This document shows, one piece after another, positions 6,781-16,915 of a DNA stretch of 64,000 bases. The stretch is from a virus. Position 1 is the first letter of the stretch; each line of letters opens with the position of its first letter. The stretch is from IMG/VR virus record IMGVR_UViG_3300030382_003905, positions 1-64,000 of that record; one strand, given 5' to 3'. Both the position numbers and the translations under genes were made by a program. Below the pieces are notes generated by a model, which searched no databases, was not told the origin of the DNA, and worked only from the letters and a program-made list of their open reading frames with translations.

Positions 6781-7187
6781 GTAAAAAAAAGTTCAAAGAC
6801 ACGAAGGTAGGGCAGTTTTTATTGCAAAAAATTCCTAATGTAGTTGGAGCAATAGCAGGAAACACTCCTGTGGGCGGAGTTATAAAAGCTATAATTGGAG
6901 GCTCGGATATGAGCGCAGAAGATAAAGCAATAGCTCTTGAAAAGCTCAAATTGGAAGAAGCGGAAATGGAAGCCATTACCAGGCGATGGGAGGCCGATGC
7001 ACAGAGTGGATGGTTAGCAGCTAATGTAAGACCATTAACATTGATATTTTTTTCTATAGCTTATATAGTTGGTTGGTATTTAGATTATCAATTAGATTCT
7101 GTAGCAGGAGTCTTATCTTTAATTGTTGGAGCATATTTCGGATCGAGAGGAATTGAAAAAGTAATGGGCAATAACAGGCATAAATAA
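6777..7187 (+). CDS. Holin, 3TM superfamily
   Basis: This 136-residue protein fits the phage/GTA holin 3TM family. It has a charged amphipathic middle helix (AEDKAIALEKLKLEEAEMEA), then the family-type segment RRWEADAQSGWLAANVRPLT, then hydrophobic helices (LIFFSIAYIVGWYLDY and VAGVLSLIVGAYFGSRGI) and a basic tail. The N-terminal stretch VVGAIAGNTPVGGVIKAIIG is also hydrophobic. It would open the inner membrane so that the M15 endolysin encoded just upstream reaches the cell wall. The gene pairing makes this a lysis cassette. Family assignment is by pattern but is a good match. Confidence 0.82.
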   Translation: MSKKKFKDTKVGQFLLQKIPNVVGAIAGNTPVGGVIKAIIGGSDMSAEDKAIALEKLKLEEAEMEAITRRWEADAQSGWLAANVRPLTLIFFSIAYIVGWYLDYQLDSVAGVLSLIVGAYFGSRGIEKVMGNNRHK

Positions 7188-7192
7188 AAAGA

Positions 7193-7930
7193 ATGGCAAG
7201 AATTAGTACCTATGTAAATCAAGATGTTGTCCAGGCGGATGATAAATGGATTGGAACAGATGCGCGTTTTTTAAATGCAACAAAAAACTTTACTGCTCAG
7301 TCAGTAGCGGATTTTTTAAACTTAGATGCCAGGATTGAATTAGATGTTCCTCGGTTTTATTACCAAATAATAGACGCAAATATTCCAGGGCAAACAGTAA
7401 GAAACTCAGGAAGTATTACTTTTGACCCTCCGCAAGATTCGCTTGTAGCTTTTAATACGGTTGCAACCTTTAGATTAAGCAAAGCTCAAATAGGACACCC
7501 TACTGTAAATATATCTTCATGGTACAGCTCACCATTAGTTGGTTCTTCGGTTATAATCTCTAAATGCTCCGATATATCTCAGTGGGGTATATTCTCCTGG
7601 GTTTCCTCAACACAAAACGGGGTTGATGCTAATTTTTATGACATCGTTGTTGCTCATACGGCAAGCAATGGCGGCTTCGAACATAATGAAGATTATTTTA
7701 TATCTTTGTTGGACTATGGAACGAATGTTCCTGGAGACAAAAATTATGTAGCAAACCTCACTCCAGCTAATGCAGTATTTGTGGTTAATCATAACTTAAA
7801 CAAATATCCCGCAGTCTCCACAATAGATACGGGAGATATAGCGGTAGAGTGTAATGTGCAGTATAACAGCTTAAATCAATGTACGTTGACGTTTAATGAT
7901 CAATTTACTGGAAAAGCATTTTTTAATTAG
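7193..7930 (+). CDS. Tail-fibre-type structural protein
   Basis: This 245-residue beta-rich protein starts with an adaptor-like segment (ISTYVNQDVVQADDKWIGTD, then TKNFTAQSVADFLN) similar in layout to residues 1-45 of the protein at 17164. The C-terminal 60 residues (AVFVVNHNLNKYPAV and following) match in pattern the end of the next gene product (NEIDVTHTLGQDVIVQVVD), a small domain common at the ends of phage fibre proteins. It is probably a fibre or adaptor subunit of the tail. No enzyme motif is seen. Confidence 0.65.
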   Translation: MARISTYVNQDVVQADDKWIGTDARFLNATKNFTAQSVADFLNLDARIELDVPRFYYQIIDANIPGQTVRNSGSITFDPPQDSLVAFNTVATFRLSKAQIGHPTVNISSWYSSPLVGSSVIISKCSDISQWGIFSWVSSTQNGVDANFYDIVVAHTASNGGFEHNEDYFISLLDYGTNVPGDKNYVANLTPANAVFVVNHNLNKYPAVSTIDTGDIAVECNVQYNSLNQCTLTFNDQFTGKAFFN

Positions 7931-7949
7931 AAAATAAAGAGACAATATT

Positions 7950-10133
7950 ATGGCAGACAATAAATTTTATGTTGACATTAACGCCTTAAACAACGAGGTA
8001 CAAAATTTTAAAGTTGACAATGAATCATCAGACCCGTCAGGTTTAACTGGAGAAGGTCAGTTAATCTATAGAACAGACACAAATGTTCTTAAATATCACA
8101 CAGGCTCTGATACCTGGGTAGAGGTTGGAACTGGCTCTGGCTCTGGTTCAGTAACTTCGGTTGCATTAACAGAAACAGGAACTGCCTTAACAATAACAGG
8201 CTCTCCAATAACAACATCTGGAACTTTTAATATAGCAGGAGCAGGCACATCTTCACAAGTAATACTTGGAGATTTATCCTTAGCAACATTGCCAGTAAGT
8301 GGAGTTACTTCAATAGCAACTACCGCCCCTATAACAGGAGGTACTATAACAACTACTGGAACAATAGCAATTAGTAATGCAGCAGGCACTACAGTAGGTG
8401 CGGCTGCATTAGATGCTGGGGCTGGCATAAGTTTATCAGATTCTTCTGGAGTTTATACAGTTACTAATTCAGGAGTTACAAGCATAGTGGCTGGAACTAA
8501 CGTTACTATTAGTGGAGCAACTGGTGCTGTAACAATTAACGCAGATACACAAGGAGATCTAACAGCAATAGCAGCTTCAACAGATAATGACCAATTAGGT
8601 ATTGAAGTTGTTAACCCAACTGGACCTATTCCAGAGGTAGGAGTAAATATTATTGGGCAAACAAATTTAGGTGCTACAGCAGCAGTTGGTGATGAGCTTC
8701 TTATTTATGATCTTGACACAACAACAAACAAATCTATTACAGTAGCTAATTTATTAGCAGCTGCTCCTCAGGGAGATCTAACAGGTTTAACAGCGGGGAC
8801 AGCTATATCTATTACAGACCCTACAGGACCTGTACCTACTATAAATAACACAGGTGTAACCTCTGCGGTTGCAAGTACAGGTATTAGTGTAAGTGGTGCG
8901 ACAGGAGATGTAACCTTTACCAATACAGGTGTAACCTCTGCGGTTGCAGGATCAAACATAAGTGTTTCTTCAGCAACAGGAGCAGTAACAATAGCTTACA
9001 CAGGCGGCACAGGCTCAATGTCAAGCTGGATAGTATCAGACGGTACTACTACACAAACTATAGCTGATGGTAATACACTATTAGTAACTTCACCAGCAGA
9101 TGATACCGCAAAAGCGGGTATTGATCCTGTTGTAAGTGCCACGGACACACTAACTTTAAATCTTGATTTAGAAGAAATAAACACAGTAACTTCAGTTGCA
9201 ACTGGTGACTTCCTTATTTCTTCTGCTGTTTCAGATGATGATAACCAAAAAATCACTGTAGCAAACATTCACTTAGATCAATGGGGTGATGCAGAAGCAG
9301 ATGTTGATTTTGGTGGAAACAAATTATTAGATGTTGCTGACGGTGTTGCGAGTTCAGACGGTGTTAACTTAGGTCAGGTACAAACTTTAATTGCTGGCAC
9401 AGGTCAATTTAAGGGAGGGTATAATGCTACCACTGGTCTAACAACCGATTTAGGTGGAGGTAATGGTTCTTTAGATGGAGCAAGTAACATTGCTTTAGAT
9501 TTAGGAGATTTCTTTGTAGTAACTGTAGATGGTAGTGCTTTTTATAGTACAGCTCTTGAGGTTGGAGATATGATCTTTGCTAACCAAGATATATCAGCAT
9601 CTTCTACTCCTGCTGAATCAGTTTATACGGTTGTTATTCAAGATCAAAACATTGCAGGCGCTGGAGCAACAGATGGAGCAACAGAAAAAGGTGTAGCTGG
9701 ATTTGATTCTGATAACTTTAGTGTAACAGCTAATGGTTGGGTTACTTTAGATACCACAGGAGTAACTGCAGCAGCTTATGGGTCAGCGTCTGAAACATTA
9801 ACAGCAACAGTTGATGCACAAGGTCTGGTAACAGCGATGGCCGATGTTAGTATTTCTATTACAGCCTCACAAGTAAGTGATTTCTGCACAGCGGTTGCAA
9901 CATGTGTGGCAGATGAATCTGCAGTAGCTACTATAGGAAATGGATCATCTAATGAAATTGATGTAACACATACTTTAGGGCAAGATGTAATAGTACAGGT
10001 TGTTGATTTAAATAATGATTATGCTCAGATTTTCCCTGAGATTCAAAGAACATCAACAACTAATGTTAAAATTTTAACTAATACGCCAATAGCCGCCAGT
10101 GGAGCGAAAGTATACATACAAAAAGTATCCTAA
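7950..10133 (+). CDS. Repeat-rich tail fibre protein
   Basis: This 727-residue protein is rich in Thr, Gly, Ala, Ser and Val. It carries repeated motifs of the type GVTSVVAGTNVTISGATGAVTI, with a 24-base exact DNA repeat at 8850-8873 and 8925-8948. The N-terminal segment TGEGQLIYRTDTNVLKYHTG resembles fibre-shaft modules that recur in marine phage tail fibres. The C-terminal domain matches that of the previous gene. It likely forms a trimeric fibre used in host recognition. No peptidase, lyase or sialidase motif is seen. Confidence 0.75.
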   Translation: MADNKFYVDINALNNEVQNFKVDNESSDPSGLTGEGQLIYRTDTNVLKYHTGSDTWVEVGTGSGSGSVTSVALTETGTALTITGSPITTSGTFNIAGAGTSSQVILGDLSLATLPVSGVTSIATTAPITGGTITTTGTIAISNAAGTTVGAAALDAGAGISLSDSSGVYTVTNSGVTSIVAGTNVTISGATGAVTINADTQGDLTAIAASTDNDQLGIEVVNPTGPIPEVGVNIIGQTNLGATAAVGDELLIYDLDTTTNKSITVANLLAAAPQGDLTGLTAGTAISITDPTGPVPTINNTGVTSAVASTGISVSGATGDVTFTNTGVTSAVAGSNISVSSATGAVTIAYTGGTGSMSSWIVSDGTTTQTIADGNTLLVTSPADDTAKAGIDPVVSATDTLTLNLDLEEINTVTSVATGDFLISSAVSDDDNQKITVANIHLDQWGDAEADVDFGGNKLLDVADGVASSDGVNLGQVQTLIAGTGQFKGGYNATTGLTTDLGGGNGSLDGASNIALDLGDFFVVTVDGSAFYSTALEVGDMIFANQDISASSTPAESVYTVVIQDQNIAGAGATDGATEKGVAGFDSDNFSVTANGWVTLDTTGVTAAAYGSASETLTATVDAQGLVTAMADVSISITASQVSDFCTAVATCVADESAVATIGNGSSNEIDVTHTLGQDVIVQVVDLNNDYAQIFPEIQRTSTTNVKILTNTPIAASGAKVYIQKVS

Positions 10134-10148
10134 CTTGGCCTATTTGCT

Positions 10149-10156
10149 TATATTTG
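10149..10156 (+). promoter_or_regulatory. Possible -7 box before the 1993-aa fibre gene
   Basis: TATATTTG followed by T matches TAnnTTTG in the 29-bp gap between the two fibre genes. It lies only six bases before the ATG, so a transcript from it would be almost leaderless. This makes it the weakest of the promoter calls. Confidence 0.3.
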
Positions 10157-10162
10157 TAATAT

Positions 10163-13100
10163 ATGGCTAATAATATTTTTTATACTAATATAGTACCAAG
10201 CGCAGACAATTCTGTAGATTTAGGTACTACTGACTCTTTAGATTTTAAAACTTTATATATTAGAACTATTGATATATATAACCAAAGAGTTAATATATCC
10301 TCTACTGGCACTTTAGCTACATTTGCAGACCACACTTCAGTAGGAGACGGAATTCAATTCTCCCACTTGGGAACAGAAATACTACGACTTGGAAATGGCA
10401 GTGATACATCTGCAACTTTTGCAGGGGACATCGCAGCAACTAGCGGTAAACTAAATATCACCAGCGATGGATCAGCTGCTAGTGGAGCAGAAATATATTT
10501 AAAACACGCTAATAATAATACCACTGATACTATAGGTACTATATTCTTTGGTAACAATGCTGATGACACTCTTTCTTTAATAGTTGCTGAAACCAACGGT
10601 GCTAATAATACAAGTAATTTAAAATTTAGAACAAGCAACGCTGGTACTTTAGAAACTGCTCTTACTTTAAACGCTGATAATAGCGCAACTTTTGTAGGTA
10701 CTGTAGATATTGACACTATTAACGAAATAGGTAGTGATACAGATAAAATCCTTATGTCTGACGGTGGTACAGTTAAATATGTAACAGGTGCTAATTTATT
10801 ATCTTATATAGGTGGAGGAACAGGAAGTGGCAATGTTTCAAACACTGGGACGCCACTTAATAACCAGGTAGCTATATGGACAAACGCCACTACAATAGAA
10901 GGAGACGCGGATTTAACATTTGACGGAACTCATTTAACAGTAGGTACTGGAGGAAGTATATACTCAGGGGATGATTTTGTTTTACCGACTTTAGGTACAA
11001 GTGGGTCTCCGAGTAATCATTATTTAATGTGTAACAATACTTCTACGGGAGGAGGCAAATTATATGTCCAAGCAGGAGCAGGTTCTTCAGGGTATGGAGG
11101 AGGATTAATTTTATATGGTCATTCTCACGCAAGTCAACCAGGATGGATAAAAGCAGGAATTTCTTCTGGTTCTGGAGGAAAATTTGGTGTAAACACACAA
11201 GGTCTTGGAGGTGGTACAGATGTATTCACGGTAGATGCTTCAGGTGTTGTATCTATAACTGCCGATGGTAGTAATGCAGCTACGCTTACAGAAAGTGATA
11301 GTGGTGATTTTACTATTGCTTCTACTGATGATTTAAGATTAGATTCAGGCGGTAATGATATAGTATTAAGAGGAGCAAGTAGTCAAGAATTTGGTAGATT
11401 ATCAAATGATGATGGTAATTTCCGTATTAGAAATATTACAAGTGATAAAGATATTAATATTGAAGGAAATGATGGTGGCTCTACAATAACAGCGCTATCA
11501 TTAGATATGTCTGCATCTGGTTACGCTACGTTTTATGATGGCGCAACTCTTTCAGGACACGTAATTATTAGTGATGCAGGAAATGGAAATTCGCCAATAC
11601 TTTCAGTTACAGATACAGCCGACACAGAAGCTGCTTGGTTTACAAGTAATAGGGCAGGAGACACAGGAGGATATATTGCAATAAGACATTTGCCTACAAC
11701 AGCAGCCGAATCTAATAGGACAGGTATTAAGTTTCAAGCAAAAGATGATGGAGATGTTGTAACCACTTACGCAGCAATAACTCAATATATAAAAGATTAT
11801 ACAGGAGGAACAGAAGATGGTTATTTAGCATTTAGTACAATTCAAAATGCTACTTTAACAGAAGTTATGAGAATAAGTGACAATGTAGGAATAGGTTGCA
11901 CAGACCCAACAGGAAAGTTGGAAATTCAACAAGCACAAGTAACAACTCAATTTGATAGAGATTGTTTCTTAAGATTACACCCATCTGCAACCACAGATGC
12001 AGGTGGCTTTACAAATATGTTTTTTGGTACTTCAACAACTAATAATTATGGAGTTGCTATAGGTGGTAAAAGAGAGGGTACAGGAGATGGAGAGCCTACT
12101 TTTGCTATTAGAATGTTAGATGATGGTATTACAGGAACAGAAGTTTTAAATATTAATAGTACTGGTGATGCAACTTTTGCAGGTAGTGTAACCATAGGTA
12201 GTATTGCTGAAGTTGGTAGTGATACTGACAAATTCTTAATGTCAGATAGCGGGGTAGTTAAGTATGTAACAGGAGCTAATCTTGCTACTTATATAGGAGC
12301 AGCTGTTGGAGCTGATTACTTACCTCTCGCTGGTGGCACTATGACAGGTGCTATAACCATGCCTAATAATATAGGTATAACTTGGTCAACTGGATCTATA
12401 AGAACAGAGAGTAGTGTTTTAAAATTAGTAGGTAATAACGGCATACAATTACAAGATAATACTCAAATATATTTTGATGGTGGTGATGCCCCTGTAAGTT
12501 TAGACATACATAATGCAGGTACTGCCTCTGGGGATGATGCTAAAATAACATTTGAAACCCAAGCTGCAATGGACTGGGCTATTGGTATTGATAAAAGTGA
12601 TAGCAATTCATTTAAAATCTCAAGACATCAGAATTTAGGAACTAATGATGTTTTTAGCCTTACAACTAACGATGCAACTTTTGCAGGTGATGGGGATTTT
12701 GATGGTCATGTTAGTGTAAATAAAAATAACACATCAGGCGTAGCTTTAACTATAGGTGGAGAGTCAGGAAATGGAATTAAAACTCAATACATTTTTGGGG
12801 GCACGGGTCAATATAATTGGCAAATTGGAACATCAACCCACTTTTCTCAAACATTATCAATAACCCCTTCAAGCGCAACTGCGGGTACTACATTTACAAC
12901 TCCAATTCTAAACTTAGATGGTTCAAATAATGATGCAACTTTTGCAGGTACACTTACCATACCTAGCTATATTTATCATACAAGTGATCCAAGCGATGAT
13001 ACTTATTTTGGATTTAGTGCTAATGATACTTTTACAGTTTATACAGCTGGAGGTGAAGGATTAAATATTGATTCAAATAGAGATGTAACTCTTACAGGTA

Positions 13101-16100
13101 GTTTAACTATTCCGCGATATTTACAACATGCTGGTGATACTGACACATATTTAGACTTCCAACCTGATAGAATAACTCTTAGGGCAGGTGATATAGAATT
13201 TGTAGATTGTATAGAGGCCGCGCAAGACGCACTTACTTTAGGTGGCGCTACGGATATAGATGTTACCATGAGGGGTGGTGATGGATATATATTTATACAA
13301 GGCAGTAATGGATATATAGGTATAAATGACATAACACCTTCTTACCCATTAGATGTAAATGCTAATACATATATAACAGGCACATTAACTGTATCAGGAA
13401 ACACGACTCTTTCTACTATTCCTTCAGTTGGTTCTGATACTGATAAGTTCTTGATGTCTAACGGTGGTTTGGTATCATTTGCAACAGGTGCAGAGGTGCT
13501 ATCTTATATCGGAGCTGGAACAGGAAGCGGTAGTGTTACTTCAGTTAATGCTACTCATGCAGGAAACGCATTTACTGTAGGTGGTGTTCCCGTAACATCT
13601 GCAGGAACAATTGCTGTTACAATGGCAGGATCTTCTTCACAATATATAGATGGTGCAGGTAATTTAGCAACATCTGCAGATTTACCTTTTGTAGATGGAA
13701 GTGGTACAGCTAACAAAATTACTAAATGGTCAGACACAGATACTGTTACCGATTCAAGTATTACTGACGATGGCACTGACGTGAATTTTACATCACCAGT
13801 AATTATAACAGATTCTTTAGCTGACTATTCAACCCCATTTATTACACTATGGAATGATACAAATGGTGGAGGAGCAGGATTTGAATTTAGTGATCAAGCT
13901 AGTAGTAGAGCACAAAAAGGATATTTAACATTCTATCACTCAGATGGGATGTCACAAGGTGGTGGAGCTTCTATGCATTTAACAAGTACTGAAACCGATT
14001 TTGTTATGGTTGTTGGAGGCCCTTCAACTAATGGTAGATTTTCGGTATATAGTGGAGCAAGTAACGCAGAACCTGATTATGGTTTTTATGATGACCAAGA
14101 CACAGGAATGTTACGACCAGAAGCTAATAATCTTAGATTTGTAACAGGTGGTACAGCAGCTTTAGATTTAAATAGTTCACAAACAGCATCTTTCTCAGGT
14201 AAAGTAACTATCGCTAGTATTGCTTCAGTTGGTTCTGATACTGATAAGTTTTTAATGTCTAATAGCGGGGATGTAACATTTGCAACGGGAGCTGAAGTAC
14301 TGTCCTACATAGGTGCTGCACCTTCATCAGGAGGTGCGTATTTACCACTTGCTGGTGGTACAATGACAGGAGATGTCATATACAATGATAATGTTAAAAT
14401 TAAGTTAGGCACAGGGGGTGGAAATTCTGACATATATCACAACGGAACAGATATGTTTATTAGACAACATACTGCGGCTGGAGATATGCATTTTTCTGCT
14501 GATAGCACAGGTAGTGGTGGAAGCTCTACTGCATATTTTGCTTTAGATGGGGGTGTGGTATTAACAAGATTTTATAAAGGTGCTAATTTCAATGATGATG
14601 TAAAACTTAGTTTTGGAGATATAACTGTTCCTGGAGATTTAGAAATTTGGCATGATGAAGATAATAGTTATATAACTGATACTGGAACTGGAAGTTTAAA
14701 AGTAGGTGCTGCTAATTTTCATTTAATGAATGCAGATCATACTGAATATATGATGACTGGTACTCCAGATGAGGGTATGATTCTTTATTATAATAATGTT
14801 GTAAGATTAACTACAGATGGTTCAGGAGTTACCATCTCGTCTGAATTAGCATCAGGTACAGCAAAATTTACAGATAATGTTTATATGTCTGGCGGACAAC
14901 TATATATTGGTGCATTAGATAGTTCAACAGATGATACATATAGGATATACCAGTCATCAGGACAATTTATTTTAGCGTCAAGAGAAAGTGGAACTTGGAC
15001 TACACGTATGGATATAGATACATCTGGTCATACAACTTTTGCAGGGACTCTTACAGTTTCTACTATAGATGAAGTTGGAAGCGATACTGATAAATTTTTA
15101 ATGTCAGATTCTGGTGAGGTTAAATATGTAACAGGTGCTAACTTAAGAAGTTATATTGGAGCTGGTACAGGAAGTGGCAATGTTTCTAATACAGGTACTC
15201 CAGTTAATAATCAAGTTGCTATTTGGACGGATGCAACTACAGTTGAAGGAAGTGCTAATATGACATTTAGTGGAACTGTTTTAACAGTTACAGGCGGAAC
15301 TTCTACAGAATGGGATACTGCGTACACAGACAGATTTAAATGGAATGGCACATCAACAGGATTACTTGCTTCAACAGGTAGAACATCATTAGGGGCGACC
15401 ACTATAGGAGCAGCTTATTTCATGCTTTCTAATCCAGGAGCAATTACATTCCCAAGACAGAATGCTGATAATACACTATCTTCTTTATCTGCTTCAGATT
15501 TTAGAACAGCAATTGGTGCAGGAACAGGAAGTGGTACAGTAACTGCTGTAACAGCCACTTCACCTATAACATCTACAGGTGGAACAACTCCAGTAATCGC
15601 TGCTGATACTGCCGCGGTAACCAATGGGGGTAGTAAGTTAGCAACTGGTGATCAAATATATGACTTTGTTAATGATAATTATTTAGCACTTGGTGGCGGC
15701 ACAATGACTGGAAATATAGTTTTATCTACTGATGCTCAAATAGAACTTGATGTTACTCCAGGCTCAGGAAATGCTTCAGGGACTATAATTAAAATTTGGA
15801 GCACAGCAGTTACTTATGGAATGTGCTATGCTTTAGTACAATCTCCTGGGCCAACTGGAGGCTGGGAAGATGCAATGTCTAATGATGATCCAGAATATGC
15901 TATTAATTTATTAGGTATTGCAGTTGGTACAAATTCTGTAACTCATGGTATGTTAACCCAAGGAGTTTTTTATTCTTCTGGTCATGGTTTTGAAATTGGA
16001 GCACCTTTATATTTAGCAGATGACCCTGGAGCACTTATGAACTCAGTTCCTGGCAGCGGTGAGATAGCAAGGGTAGTAGGACATGCTATATCTGAGGACG

Positions 16101-16144
16101 AAATCTATTTCAATCCAGATAACACATGGGTGCTAATAGATTAA
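10163..16144 (+). CDS. Giant repetitive tail fibre protein, 1993 aa
   Basis: This very long Gly/Ser/Thr/Asp-rich protein is built from repeated modules. Five copies of a block (VGSDTDKFLMSDSGxVKYVT, then GANLxSYIGAGTGSG) occur at about 10.73, 12.21, 13.43, 14.23 and 15.08 kb. Short DATFAG units recur between them. A GSVTSV...GTIAV module near 13.5 kb is shared with the 727-residue fibre. The C-terminal 150 residues (TIIKIWSTAVTYGMCYALVQ, then APLYLADDPGAL, then IYFNPDNTWVLI) form a compact domain typical of fibre tips. There is no C-terminal S74-type chaperone motif. The likely job is receptor binding. The repeats make it prone to recombination-driven length change. Confidence 0.8.
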   Translation: MANNIFYTNIVPSADNSVDLGTTDSLDFKTLYIRTIDIYNQRVNISSTGTLATFADHTSVGDGIQFSHLGTEILRLGNGSDTSATFAGDIAATSGKLNITSDGSAASGAEIYLKHANNNTTDTIGTIFFGNNADDTLSLIVAETNGANNTSNLKFRTSNAGTLETALTLNADNSATFVGTVDIDTINEIGSDTDKILMSDGGTVKYVTGANLLSYIGGGTGSGNVSNTGTPLNNQVAIWTNATTIEGDADLTFDGTHLTVGTGGSIYSGDDFVLPTLGTSGSPSNHYLMCNNTSTGGGKLYVQAGAGSSGYGGGLILYGHSHASQPGWIKAGISSGSGGKFGVNTQGLGGGTDVFTVDASGVVSITADGSNAATLTESDSGDFTIASTDDLRLDSGGNDIVLRGASSQEFGRLSNDDGNFRIRNITSDKDINIEGNDGGSTITALSLDMSASGYATFYDGATLSGHVIISDAGNGNSPILSVTDTADTEAAWFTSNRAGDTGGYIAIRHLPTTAAESNRTGIKFQAKDDGDVVTTYAAITQYIKDYTGGTEDGYLAFSTIQNATLTEVMRISDNVGIGCTDPTGKLEIQQAQVTTQFDRDCFLRLHPSATTDAGGFTNMFFGTSTTNNYGVAIGGKREGTGDGEPTFAIRMLDDGITGTEVLNINSTGDATFAGSVTIGSIAEVGSDTDKFLMSDSGVVKYVTGANLATYIGAAVGADYLPLAGGTMTGAITMPNNIGITWSTGSIRTESSVLKLVGNNGIQLQDNTQIYFDGGDAPVSLDIHNAGTASGDDAKITFETQAAMDWAIGIDKSDSNSFKISRHQNLGTNDVFSLTTNDATFAGDGDFDGHVSVNKNNTSGVALTIGGESGNGIKTQYIFGGTGQYNWQIGTSTHFSQTLSITPSSATAGTTFTTPILNLDGSNNDATFAGTLTIPSYIYHTSDPSDDTYFGFSANDTFTVYTAGGEGLNIDSNRDVTLTGSLTIPRYLQHAGDTDTYLDFQPDRITLRAGDIEFVDCIEAAQDALTLGGATDIDVTMRGGDGYIFIQGSNGYIGINDITPSYPLDVNANTYITGTLTVSGNTTLSTIPSVGSDTDKFLMSNGGLVSFATGAEVLSYIGAGTGSGSVTSVNATHAGNAFTVGGVPVTSAGTIAVTMAGSSSQYIDGAGNLATSADLPFVDGSGTANKITKWSDTDTVTDSSITDDGTDVNFTSPVIITDSLADYSTPFITLWNDTNGGGAGFEFSDQASSRAQKGYLTFYHSDGMSQGGGASMHLTSTETDFVMVVGGPSTNGRFSVYSGASNAEPDYGFYDDQDTGMLRPEANNLRFVTGGTAALDLNSSQTASFSGKVTIASIASVGSDTDKFLMSNSGDVTFATGAEVLSYIGAAPSSGGAYLPLAGGTMTGDVIYNDNVKIKLGTGGGNSDIYHNGTDMFIRQHTAAGDMHFSADSTGSGGSSTAYFALDGGVVLTRFYKGANFNDDVKLSFGDITVPGDLEIWHDEDNSYITDTGTGSLKVGAANFHLMNADHTEYMMTGTPDEGMILYYNNVVRLTTDGSGVTISSELASGTAKFTDNVYMSGGQLYIGALDSSTDDTYRIYQSSGQFILASRESGTWTTRMDIDTSGHTTFAGTLTVSTIDEVGSDTDKFLMSDSGEVKYVTGANLRSYIGAGTGSGNVSNTGTPVNNQVAIWTDATTVEGSANMTFSGTVLTVTGGTSTEWDTAYTDRFKWNGTSTGLLASTGRTSLGATTIGAAYFMLSNPGAITFPRQNADNTLSSLSASDFRTAIGAGTGSGTVTAVTATSPITSTGGTTPVIAADTAAVTNGGSKLATGDQIYDFVNDNYLALGGGTMTGNIVLSTDAQIELDVTPGSGNASGTIIKIWSTAVTYGMCYALVQSPGPTGGWEDAMSNDDPEYAINLLGIAVGTNSVTHGMLTQGVFYSSGHGFEIGAPLYLADDPGALMNSVPGSGEIARVVGHAISEDEIYFNPDNTWVLID

Positions 16145-16153
16145 ATATAAATT

Positions 16154-16864
16154 ATGGCAACAGTAACAGCGAGTAAATATGGCTATGTAAACGCATCAAG
16201 TGAATTAGGGTGGACGACAGCTCGTAATGCTACCACAGGAAATAGTATTCAAAATCAGTCGACAAGTACAAATACTCTACAAGTTTCAACAAAATATACA
16301 TCAGGAAGTAAAGGGAGTGAATGGTTTGTATCAAGACAGTTTTTAGCATTTAATGTTACAGCTTACCAAACTGGATATACTATAACAGATTTAAAATTAT
16401 ATTATTTACCTACTACAAGTACAGCAGGAAGCGGTGGTGCTGGTATGAAAATAGCTCTTGTACAATCAACGGCCCAAGGAAATGCTAATACAAATTTAGC
16501 AGTTGCTGATTTTAATAATTTTGATGATACTGTAGATTATGCTGCCAACGATGGATCTGCAGGTCTTACTTGGCGAGATTTAGCAACTCTACAATCATTT
16601 GATTTAAATGCTACAGCTATTACCGCAATAACTGGTACAGGGTATCTTAAGATATGTATAATGGAATATTTATATGATTATCCTGATACAGCACCAACTC
16701 CATTAGATTATAAAGGTTATGCTAATTTTAATACAGTACCTTATTTAAGTTTTACCGCAACTGCTACTGGATACGGGAATGATGTAATAGGTGTTGGACA
16801 TTCAGATATAGGTGAAGTAATTAGTGTAGCATCTGCAGATATATCAGAAGTTATAGGCGTATAA
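16154..16864 (+). CDS. Beta-rich tail/fibre-associated protein
   Basis: This 236-residue protein has a jelly-roll-like strand pattern (EWFVSRQFLAFNV, ITDLKLYYLPTT, YLKICIMEYLYDY), as seen in carbohydrate-binding or fibre-tip domains. The last 35 residues hold a repeated motif (NDVIGVGHSDIGEVISV, then ASADISEVIGV), a short repeat common at the C-termini of tail proteins in flavobacterial phages as I recall them. It closes the fibre gene group and is followed by a promoter. Role in host binding is inferred. Confidence 0.6.
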   Translation: MATVTASKYGYVNASSELGWTTARNATTGNSIQNQSTSTNTLQVSTKYTSGSKGSEWFVSRQFLAFNVTAYQTGYTITDLKLYYLPTTSTAGSGGAGMKIALVQSTAQGNANTNLAVADFNNFDDTVDYAANDGSAGLTWRDLATLQSFDLNATAITAITGTGYLKICIMEYLYDYPDTAPTPLDYKGYANFNTVPYLSFTATATGYGNDVIGVGHSDIGEVISVASADISEVIGV

Positions 16865-16881
16865 TATTAAAAAAAAATCCG

Positions 16882-16889
16882 TATCTTTG
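16882..16889 (+). promoter_or_regulatory. -7 box TATCTTTG before 16916 gene
   Basis: TATCTTTG followed by T, a perfect TAnnTTTG match, lies in the 51-bp gap and 26 bases before the ATG at 16916. It would start the head-assembly gene group running to the capsid gene. Confidence 0.7.
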
Positions 16890-16915
16890 TGTTTATTAAT
16901 TTAAAAAAAAATCAA

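Noticed and set aside
7701-7708. TATCTTTG inside the 245-residue fibre gene
   Set aside because: It matches the -7 box but lies within a coding region with no start nearby; probably chance.
8096-8428. Minus-strand ORFs opposite the fibre genes
   Set aside because: Pro/Val/Ala-rich antisense frames such as this one are produced by Thr/Gly/Ala-rich coding on the other strand; they have no leader or family features.
10163-16144. CRISPR array or diversity-generating retroelement target
   Set aside because: The repeats are in-frame protein modules of uneven spacing, and no Cas or reverse transcriptase gene or template repeat is present.
15700-16144. S74-type self-cleaving chaperone at the end of the 1993-residue fibre
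   Set aside because: The C-terminal domain lacks the catalytic Ser/Lys pattern and helical layout of that family.
16889-16915. GTG 16889 as start of the coiled-coil gene
   Set aside because: The GTG overlaps the -7 promoter box, so it would not be in the transcript; ATG 16916 fits better.
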